Origin: an uncultured Bacilli bacterium
Lineage (GTDB): Bacteria; Bacillota_I; Bacilli_A; RF39; UBA660
NCBI GenBank assembly: GCA_905236935.1
Contig: CAJOQL010000029.1
Span: forward strand, 1-15,529
Direction: 5' to 3'
Length of the DNA: 15,529 nt
In this document: piece after piece, positions 1 through 6,100 of the stretch
Layout of the letters: each line of letters begins with the position of its first letter
How positions within the stretch are numbered: the stretch's first letter is position 1
Notes under the pieces: model-generated
What the model was told of the DNA's origin: nothing
The model's input: only the letters and a program-made list of their open reading frames with translations
Databases searched by the model: none
Position numbers and translations under genes: made by a program

Positions 1-525
1 AAATTAGGATACTATCATTATTTTGGTAAAGCTACATCATTATTTTTTAAGCCATATGGTAATGCTTTACTTTCTAAATATCCAATATTAGAAGCTAATG
101 TTATAAAGATTCCTAAAGTAATATTTAAAAAAGGTACTAAACTTTATGAAAAGAGATCAATAATTAAAGCTAAAATAAATGCTAAAGGTACTATTTTAAC
201 AGTTTATGTAACTCATTTAGGTCTAAATAAAGATGAACAATTAAAAGGAATAAAAACTTTAATTAAGCTATTTAATAATGATAATTTTATAGTTATGGGA
301 GATTTTAATATATCTTATGGAAACAAATTACTTACAATGTTAGAAGCATATACCATAGATACTGCTACTAGATTTAAAGAAAAATTATTATCTTGGCCAT
401 CAGATAATCCTAAATATAAGTTCGATTATATCTTAACAAGTAAAAATATAAAAACAATATCTGCTGATATTCCAGCAGAAATAGCTTCTGACCATAGACC
501 TTATATTGCAGAAATAGAAATTTAA
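1..525 (+). CDS. Endonuclease/exonuclease/phosphatase family protein, C-terminal part (5' end outside window)
   Basis: The reading frame is open from base 1 and stops with TAA at 523-525, giving about 174 residues of an enzyme whose N-terminus lies outside the window. Family signatures appear in the expected order: YGNALLSKYPI, then THLGL followed by a Q-L-K-G-I-K-T-L helix, then MGDFN (near base 295), then KFDYIL, and finally SDHRPYIAEIEI at the C-terminus. The THLGL His, the GDFN Asp and Asn, and the terminal SDH are the metal-binding and catalytic residues of the EEP (exonuclease III/DNase I/sphingomyelinase-like) superfamily. These enzymes hydrolyse phosphodiester or phosphomonoester bonds with a divalent metal. 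The substrate cannot be told from this part. The ATG at 295 lies within the GDFN motif, so it is internal and not a real start. The gene converges on mltG and shares its terminator. Confidence 0.88.
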   Translation, partial: KLGYYHYFGKATSLFFKPYGNALLSKYPILEANVIKIPKVIFKKGTKLYEKRSIIKAKINAKGTILTVYVTHLGLNKDEQLKGIKTLIKLFNNDNFIVMGDFNISYGNKLLTMLEAYTIDTATRFKEKLLSWPSDNPKYKFDYILTSKNIKTISADIPAEIASDHRPYIAEIEI

Positions 526-548
526 TTATTATAATTATTTTTAAAATT

Positions 549-586
549 AAAAGAAGGATTAATATTGATACCATAATCCTTCTTTT
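549..586. terminator. Convergent bidirectional intrinsic terminator (EEP gene / mltG)
   Basis: Stem AAGAAGGATTA (551-561) pairs with TAATCCTTCTT (574-584) around a 12-base loop. A T-run follows on the plus strand and T-rich sequence on the minus strand. The mltG stop codon (561-559) lies inside the stem, so the last mltG codons form one arm of the hairpin. Confidence 0.85.
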
Positions 587-1668
587 TTTAATCTTGAAAC
601 TGTTTTAGTATGTTCAGAATATGTCTTACTAAAATAAGTCTTTTTATTTTTATCAGCCACAAAATAATAATAATCATGTTCTTCTGGTTCAATCGTTGCG
701 GCTATAGAGGCTAGTGATGGACTACATATTGGCCCTACTGGTAAACCTTTAATTGGACAACTAGATTCTGCTCTGGTGTTATAACCATTGCATGCTTTTA
801 AATTACTATTTGATAAATCTCTAGAAAAATCTTTTTGAACACCATAATAAGTAGTTACATCTGATCCAAGTGGTTGTCCCATTTCTAAACGGTTATAAAA
901 TACTCCTGCTACTCCTGCTCTATCATCACTAGTACTTCCTTCAAGTTCAATAATTGAAGCAAGTGTTAAAAGTTCATGAGGTGTGCGACCTGATACTTCA
1001 ATTTCATCTTTATAAACTTCTAATTTCTGTTCCATAGTTTTAAGAAGTTTATCTGCTATATCATCAACAGTAGCATTCTTCTTAAACTCATAAGTATCTG
1101 GAAAGAAATATCCTTCAAGTGGATGATATATATTTTCATCATAAATAACATCTGTAATAAACCAATACTTTTCAATTTGCTTATCAACAAATTCCTTACT
1201 ATCTAAATATGCAATAACATCATCTTTATTTAAATTTAATGTATTAGCAATTTTACTAGCATAATCTGTAAGTCTTTTTCCTTCAATAAAAGTAATTATA
1301 ATACTTTCATTTTCTTTAGATTTATTGCTATTTAATACTTCTATTATTTCATTTACATCCATACTTTTAGTTAAATTATATGTTCCAGCATAAAGTTCTT
1401 TACTTGCATTTAGTTTAATGTAAAATTTAAAAAATAAAGCACTTTTAATAAGTCCAGCTTTTTCAAGCTTTTTTGCAATCGCATTTTTTGATGAACCAGT
1501 TTCAACTACAAATTCTACCATCTTATCATCATTTTTATCAACTGGTCCCAGTAAAATTTTAGATGCAATTACAAACGTTCCAAGACCAAGAACAATAATT
1601 GATAATAATACAAGCATTAATTTATTAATAATAGTATTTTTCTTTTTAATTTTTAACATTTGCATCAT
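559..1668 (-). CDS. mltG: Endolytic peptidoglycan transglycosylase MltG
   Basis: MltG (YceG/YrrL) is a membrane-anchored lytic transglycosylase. It cuts nascent glycan strands and is thought to set their length at the outer face of the membrane. The protein is 369 residues. A basic N-terminus precedes one membrane segment (about 13-40), then a LysM-like region (about 50-115), then the catalytic domain. Hallmarks are PLEGYFFPDTYEF (183-195), LASIIELEG with the catalytic Glu at about 241, GVFYNRL (255-261), and GLPVGPICSPSLASIAATI (308-326). The length is normal. The start overlaps the end of the DUF1292 gene by 23 bases, which suggests translational coupling. Three ATGs lie close together (1668, 1665, 1656). 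The AAAAGG just upstream is better spaced from 1665 than from 1668, so the exact start is uncertain by a few residues. The order ireB-ruvX-DUF1292-mltG matches Bacillus yrzL-yrrK-yrzB-yrrL. Confidence 0.95.
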   Translation of the reverse strand: MMQMLKIKKKNTIINKLMLVLLSIIVLGLGTFVIASKILLGPVDKNDDKMVEFVVETGSSKNAIAKKLEKAGLIKSALFFKFYIKLNASKELYAGTYNLTKSMDVNEIIEVLNSNKSKENESIIITFIEGKRLTDYASKIANTLNLNKDDVIAYLDSKEFVDKQIEKYWFITDVIYDENIYHPLEGYFFPDTYEFKKNATVDDIADKLLKTMEQKLEVYKDEIEVSGRTPHELLTLASIIELEGSTSDDRAGVAGVFYNRLEMGQPLGSDVTTYYGVQKDFSRDLSNSNLKACNGYNTRAESSCPIKGLPVGPICSPSLASIAATIEPEEHDYYYFVADKNKKTYFSKTYSEHTKTVSRLKKEGLWYQY

Positions 1669-1930
1669 CTACCTTTTCATTTAAATCAGATAGCAATTTA
1701 CTTATATTGTCCCATTCTTCTTCTGTTTCAATTTTTCCTAAAGATAAATCTTTACCAGTTGGATCAAAAGTATTAGCATAAACTTTAATTTGCCCATTTT
1801 CATCCGTTGTATTATCGGTAAAAACTATATAATTTTTATTTAACTTATTATCTTCATAAGTAAACAATACATCACATGAAAGTTCCTCACCTTTATCATT
1901 AATTATTTTAAAACTACTTTTATTTTCCAT
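1646..1930 (-). CDS. DUF1292 family protein (YrzB-like)
   Basis: A 94-residue acidic soluble protein. It shows the DUF1292 pattern: an N-terminal beta-rich part with FTYEDNKLNKNYIVFTD, a VYANTFDP segment, and a C-terminal EEEWDNISKLLSDL helix. It has no signal peptide or membrane segment. The molecular function of this family is not established. The gene is recognised by sequence and by its fixed place between ruvX and mltG. It starts one base after the ruvX stop, uses the GGAGG-type site within the end of ruvX, and overlaps mltG by 23 bases, so it is certainly cotranscribed with both. Confidence 0.88.
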   Translation of the reverse strand: MENKSSFKIINDKGEELSCDVLFTYEDNKLNKNYIVFTDNTTDENGQIKVYANTFDPTGKDLSLGKIETEEEWDNISKLLSDLNEKVDDANVKN

Positions 1931-2341
1931 TTATTTACTCCTCCTTAAATATGTATCTAAAATAATAGAAGCAGCCATTTCATCTATTACTTGTTTTCTT
2001 TTTTTACGAGAAGCATCAGCTCCAATTAAGATATTTTCTGCCTCAACAGTAGACAATCTTTCATCTATTAAAATAACTTCTTTATCTATTCTTTCTTCTA
2101 ATAATTTTTTAAAATTTAAACTTCTCTCTGATGCAAATCCCATGGAATTATTCATATTTTTAGGTAAACCTAAAACTAAACATTCAATTTTTTCTTTATT
2201 TATTATTTCAATTACTTCATCTATTAATTTATCAATATTATCATATCTAATTACTTTATAAGGTGAAGCAATTAATCCTAAACTATCAGATATAGCAAGA
2301 CCTAAAGTTTTAGTTCCTAAATCCATTCCTAAACATTTCAT
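1931..2341 (-). CDS. ruvX: RuvX/YqgF RNase H-fold nuclease
   Basis: YqgF/RuvX is an RNase H-fold protein linked to pre-16S rRNA 5'-end maturation and, in some bacteria, to Holliday junction resolution. The 136-residue protein has the family length. It shows GMDLGTKTLGLAISD at the N-terminus (acidic residue D7), CLVLGLPKNMNNSMG (54-68), IDERLSTVEAE (92-102) and VIDEMAASIILDTYL (118-131), where D120 is the usual last acidic residue. The start codon overlaps the ireB stop in an ATGA arrangement (2338-2341), which indicates translational coupling. Its stop lies next to the DUF1292 start. Confidence 0.94.
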   Translation of the reverse strand: MKCLGMDLGTKTLGLAISDSLGLIASPYKVIRYDNIDKLIDEVIEIINKEKIECLVLGLPKNMNNSMGFASERSLNFKKLLEERIDKEVILIDERLSTVEAENILIGADASRKKRKQVIDEMAASIILDTYLRRSK

Positions 2342-2583
2342 ACTTCCAAATAACTTTCTAAAAGAGCTAGTATTATTTTATTTCTCTCAATCCCTAAAAT
2401 TTTATTACGAGAATTTTTATATGAAGATATATAAACAGGATTACCAGTTGCTAAATAGCCAACAATTTGATTAATTGGATTATATCCTTTTTCTTTTAAG
2501 GCATTATATACCTCATTTAATACCTCATTTATAACAGCTCTTTCTATCTCAAAAGAATTAAAAAATTGAGTTTTTTCTAACAC
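2338..2583 (-). CDS. ireB: IreB family regulatory phosphoprotein (DUF965)
   Basis: An 81-residue protein recognised by the nearly invariant GYNPINQIVGYLATGNPVYI block (33-52) and the C-terminal LLESYLE. In Enterococcus faecalis IreB is phosphorylated on N-terminal threonines by the Ser/Thr kinase IreK and acts in cell-wall stress and cephalosporin resistance signalling. Here the N-terminus keeps the EKTQFF pattern with a single candidate Thr (T5). The start is GTG at 2583, preceded by AAGGTGA at good spacing. An ATG eight bases upstream is out of frame. The stop is TGA and overlaps the ruvX ATG. If TGA were read as Trp the protein would run on past the family end, which argues for the standard code. 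alaS, the usual upstream neighbour, is absent here. Confidence 0.93.
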   Translation of the reverse strand: MLEKTQFFNSFEIERAVINEVLNEVYNALKEKGYNPINQIVGYLATGNPVYISSYKNSRNKILGIERNKIILALLESYLEV

Positions 2584-2736
2584 TTTGCATCACCTTTTAA
2601 ACATATTAATTTTATCATTTTACTATTAGATATTCAAGGCTATTTAGTTATTAAATTCGTTCATTATATAAAATCAAAGGCATTTAAAAATAACCATTAA
2701 ATATTCTAGTTTATAATAATACATGTCATGTTATAA
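2584..2736. other. ireB upstream region, no gene
   Basis: AT-rich sequence between ireB and the convergent small-RNA locus. On the minus strand a TATAAT lies at 2668-2663, but no good -35 box stands 16-18 bases upstream, so it is only a weak candidate ireB promoter. No intrinsic terminator for leftward transcription is visible between the peptide gene at 2853-2933 and ireB. Read-through into the ireB operon is therefore possible. Confidence 0.4.
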
Positions 2737-2765
2737 TTGCCAAAAAAAAATCTATATGCTAAAAT
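2737..2765 (+). promoter_or_regulatory. Sigma-A promoter of the antisense small RNA
   Basis: TTGCCA (2737-2742), a 17-base spacer, then TAAAAT (2760-2765). The predicted start is about 2772-2774, four to six bases before the repeated block GAACGGAAG. The promoter reads rightward, toward the peptide gene, and no protein gene lies downstream on that strand before 7094. Confidence 0.72.
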
Positions 2766-2771
2766 TATAAA

Positions 2772-2854
2772 TGAAAAGAACGGAAGACCCCCAGTGGCCG
2801 ACCTTTATCTTTTCAGATGGTTTGTCGGCACAACTTCGGTTGTGCCATTTTTTT
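2772..2854 (+). ncRNA. Candidate antisense RNA (antitoxin-like) of a type I toxin-antitoxin locus
   Basis: A predicted small RNA of about 80 bases, bounded by the promoter at 2737-2765 and an intrinsic terminator. It is fully antisense to the 3' part of the convergent peptide mRNA. Its terminator T-tract (2848-2854) reaches into the peptide stop codon. It opens with GAACGGAAG (2778-2786), then GTGGCC (2794-2799), then ATCTTTTCAGA (2807-2817). The same three blocks occur in the same order in the 5' leader of the peptide mRNA. GCCGAC (2797-2802) can pair with GTCGGC (2824-2829), which would compete with the base of the terminator stem. No plausible protein is encoded. Size and geometry resemble RNAII of Fst/par loci, but the sequence is not one I recognise. 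Confidence 0.6.
2827..2854 (+). terminator. Intrinsic terminator with UUCG tetraloop
   Basis: GGCACAAC (2827-2834), loop TTCG, then GTTGTGCC (2839-2846): an 8-bp perfect stem closed by the very stable C(UUCG)G loop. A base A and seven T (2848-2854) follow. It is a good terminator only on the plus strand. On the minus strand the same hairpin follows the peptide stop codon directly but is not followed by a T-run. Confidence 0.85.
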
Positions 2855-2933
2855 AATACTTAAATAGTATTGCTACTATTATAAATAAAAGTGTCATTAT
2901 AATATAATAAAGCGCACGTTCTCTATTTCTCAT
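2853..2933 (-). CDS. 26-residue hydrophobic peptide, candidate type I toxin
   Basis: A short ORF with start ATG at 2933-2931 and stop TAA at 2855-2853, giving 26 residues. It begins with MRNRER (basic), has an uninterrupted hydrophobic stretch ALYYIIMTLLFIIVAILF (residues 7-24), and ends in KY. This is the layout of small membrane-acting type I toxins such as Fst, BsrG and TxpA. I do not recognise its sequence as any of these. Expression signals are strong: AAGGTGGTG (near-consensus Shine-Dalgarno) six bases before ATG, and a TTGACA-N18-TATAAT promoter about 80 bases upstream. A convergent antisense RNA covers its 3' end. The alternatives are a small regulatory membrane peptide or a leader ORF for the downstream ireB operon. 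The ORF and its signals are seen directly. The toxin role is inferred from architecture. Confidence 0.62.
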   Translation of the reverse strand: MRNRERALYYIIMTLLFIIVAILFKY

Positions 2934-2956
2934 AACTACCACCACCTTCTCAAATT

Positions 2957-2969
2957 TAATCAGTGATTA
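2957..2969. repeat. Perfect palindrome in the peptide mRNA leader
   Basis: TAATCA-G-TGATTA, a 13-base perfect dyad between the repeated leader block and the ribosome binding site. It could be a protein-binding site or a small RNA hairpin. Its function is unknown. Confidence 0.45.
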
Positions 2970-3018
2970 TTTCTGAAAAGATGAAAATCTGGCTCACAAA
3001 CTTCCGTTCTAGTTCTTT

Positions 3019-3048
3019 ATTATATATTTCTATAAATCTATTTGTCAA
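3019..3048 (-). promoter_or_regulatory. Consensus sigma-A promoter of the peptide mRNA
   Basis: On the minus strand, TTGACA (3048-3043), an 18-base spacer, then TATAAT (3024-3019). Both boxes are perfect consensus, which makes this the strongest promoter visible in the window. The predicted start is about 3015-3011, just before GAACGGAAG. It begins immediately downstream of the terminator of the exporter gene, so the peptide gene is an independent transcription unit. Confidence 0.82.
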
Positions 3049-3054
3049 GGAAAA

Positions 3055-3095
3055 AATAAAAGCAATCCATTTGTTTATCTAGGATTGCTTTTATT
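3055..3095. terminator. Intrinsic terminator of the MMPL exporter gene
   Basis: AATAAAAGCAATCC (3055-3068) pairs perfectly with GGATTGCTTTTATT (3082-3095) around a 13-base loop. On the minus strand the stem ends in a T-rich run, as needed to stop the leftward exporter transcript. T-rich sequence also follows on plus, so it may work in both directions. Confidence 0.85.
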
Positions 3096-3117
3096 TTTTC
3101 ATTATTTGAAATTTTAC

Positions 3118-6100
3118 TTATTTGAATAAATTTTTTAATCTATTCCAAAAACTAACCTTAACTTCTATTTCTTTCTTTTCTTCTTTCTTTTCTTCTTGTT
3201 TAACTCCCGAAATAGTTATAATAAATTTAGTATTTCCATTACTTTTTGAATTTTTCACATCAAAAGTATCATAATTTTCACCTAATTTAACTAATTCTTT
3301 AACTTTAATTTCTGCTTTTTTAATATCATCAACTGCATTAACTAATTTAGTAATACCTTGTTCATTAAACATTGCTATACCATTATTTAATTCTTTTGAA
3401 CCATTATATAAAGTATTTGTACCACTTACTAATTCTTTAGACTTATTAGTTAAAGTATTTACCCCATTTTTAATTTGAGTACTGCCTTTAGCTAGTTTAT
3501 CTGCTCCACCTTCAATTTGTAATAAATATCCATTTAAAGTATCAATTAAAGAACTAATTTCATTTGCAGTATTATTAAATGTTTCTAAAGTTCCTGCTAA
3601 AGCCTTATTATTCATCTCAAGTAAAGTTTTAAGTTCAATAGCTTGTTTTACACTAATAAGTTTATTATTCATATTTACTGCTTCTTCATCAGTTAAAGAA
3701 AGTCCAAATGAAGCATAAACCTCTTTAGTAAATTTACTAATTTCTTCTTTAGTTAACTTATTTAAATTAAAATTTTGGTAAGCCAATTTGGCTTCAGTAT
3801 TATCTAATGATTTAATTACTAAATTATTTTGTTCCATTAAAAGTTTAATATTATTTATTTTTTCTAAATTTGCTTCATTATTTAACTTTTCCTTACTTAA
3901 GGATAATTCATTAATAATTTCCTTTAATCCTTGATCTAAAGTTATTGCTCCATTTTCAATATCACTTAACTTACTATTTACTATAGATAAATTTTTACTA
4001 AAAACATCAGTTCCTTCACTAATAGTTTTAGCACCATTCATAAGTTCTTTAGAACCATTTTGAATTTTATCAATAGATACCTTTAATTCCTTAATACCAC
4101 TATATAAATTATCTACCTCATTAAATATTTTTAAATCTGACGAAGAAATTAATTTTGAAGTTACAGCCATATACATATTAGATAGTTCAAACTTTTTAGT
4201 ATCATAAGAAATTGTAATACTATTAAAACCTTTTAAAGAATTAATCTTTAAACTATCATACATTCCAGGTAAAGCTAAACCAACTACCATATAATTAGAT
4301 ACATTATTAATAACTTTTCCATTATTTACCTTAACATTAGAATTATTATCACTATTAATCATAGATCCTAAAGTTACTACAAAAGGAGTATATAAATTAG
4401 AATTTAATTTTGATATATAATGTTTTTCTTTATTTTTAATATTAATTTTAATAGTAACATTTCCTTCTTTACCAATAGCATCATCTAAAGATGTTTCTTT
4501 ACCATTTAAATAATAAATAATATTTATATCAAGAGGCATTTCTTTTTTACTAGATCCACGATAAAAAATATCTTCTCCATTTGCTTTCCATAATAAATGA
4601 TAATCATCTTTTACAAATGTTTCATTCCCATTAGTATTAATAATATCAGTTAAACTTGATAAATCCTCAATAGTTTCATTTTTACTATTATTAATTAAAT
4701 GTTCAGTAACATATGATGTATTAACACTTCCATCACTTTTTAATTTAACATAAACTGTTTCTTCTTTAGTTATTGCTAAAGTATTAATTGGTAATAAACA
4801 TAAAGTAAGTAAAATACTAGCCATCTTAATTTTATTCATTTTCTTTTCATCCTTTCCAAAACCAATTGTTGTTTTACAAATTAATTTATCAAATATTAGA
4901 AGTATTCCAGGTAAGATTAATATTACCACAGCCATACTAATTAAAGCTCCTCTACTAATTAAATTACATAATGAGCTAATCATTTCAAGTTTAGAATAAA
5001 TACCTACTCCAAAAGTAGCTGCAAAGAAACATAAACCACTAACTAAAATTGATACTGTAGTATTATTAAGTGTTTCTTTCATAGCAGTTTCTTTATTAAT
5101 TCCTTCTTTTCTCTTATTTAAATAAGTAGTAGTCATAAGAATTGCATAATCAATTGTTGCTCCAAGCTGAATAGTACCAAGAACTATTTGAGCTACAAAT
5201 GGAAGAGTTTCCCCACTAAAATATGGAATACTTAAATTTATAAATATTGCTCCTTCTATAGCCACAATTAATAATATTGGTAAACTAAAACTCTTTAAAA
5301 CAAATAACATAATTATTAATATACAAATGATAGATGAATAATTTGTCATGTTAAAATCTTTATTACTAATTTCAACTAAATCCTTCATTAAAGGTCCTTC
5401 ACCCGCTAAAATACTATTTTTATCATACTTCTTAATAATTTCATTTACCTTTACAACTTCTTTATTTAATGCATTTGAAGCAATTTCATATTTAGAATTA
5501 ATCAAAATCATTTGATATTTATCACTTTCAAAGATTTTTTTTGCATCATCACTTAATATATCAGTAGTAAGACCTATTTTAGATAATTCACTTGAAGAAA
5601 GTACTAAATCAATACCAGATAGCCTCTTTAATTCATTAGTCATATTATTTAAATCACTATTAGATAGATTCTTATCTACAAGTATTATTTCAGGTGACAC
5701 TATATTAAAATCTTTTGCTAAAGCATCATTGGCTACTATTGAATCAAGTTCTCTCGGAAGACTTTTATCTAGTTTATAATAAACCTCAACTTTTCTGCTA
5801 GCAAGAAAAACTGGAATAATAATTATAACAAATATTACAAAGAATACTTTATGATATTTAACAATTAATTCATTTATTTTATTGAAAGAAGGAATAATAA
5901 TTTTATGTCTAGTCTTATTTAAAGCTTTATCAAAAGTAAGAATTAAAACTGGGAATACTGTAAGAACACATATAACTCCAAGTAAAACTCCTTTTGCCAT
6001 TACAAGTCCTAAATCTTTTCCTAAAGTTAAATTCATAGTACATAGTACTAAAAATCCTGCAATAGTAGTTAATGATGAGCCAATAACAGAAGTAAATGTT

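Larger units (their letters stand above)
2778..3009. repeat. Imperfect inverted repeat bracketing the peptide/antisense locus
   Basis: The left arm, read on plus, has GAACGGAAG (2778-2786), GTGGCC (2794-2799) and ATCTTTTCAGA (2807-2817). The right arm, read on minus, has GAACGGAAG (3009-3001), GTGAGCC (2997-2991) and ATCTTTTCAGA (2982-2972). Each arm starts a few bases after a promoter. The two convergent RNAs therefore have related 5' ends, and the 3' part of a long peptide mRNA would be complementary to its own 5' leader. Confidence 0.85.

Noticed and set aside
295..525. ATG at 295 as the start of a short gene
   Set aside because: The same frame is open upstream to base 1 and encodes upstream EEP-family motifs, so 295 is internal.
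2338..2341. Possible mycoplasma-type code with TGA as Trp
   Set aside because: ireB ends with TGA at the family's normal end and overlaps the ruvX start. Trp codons in the window are TGG and long genes have no in-frame TGA.
2778..3009. Inverted repeats as the ends of a small transposon (MITE)
   Set aside because: The promoters lie just outside each arm and are part of the same units. I see no target-site duplication, and no inserted-element termini beyond the transcript starts. A convergent RNA pair explains the repeats better.
2737..3048. Classical Fst/par locus
   Set aside because: Par repeats are direct in DNA, so the two RNAs are complementary there, and the terminator is bidirectional. 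Here the repeats are inverted and the hairpin has a T-run only on plus. The peptide also lacks recognisable Fst sequence.
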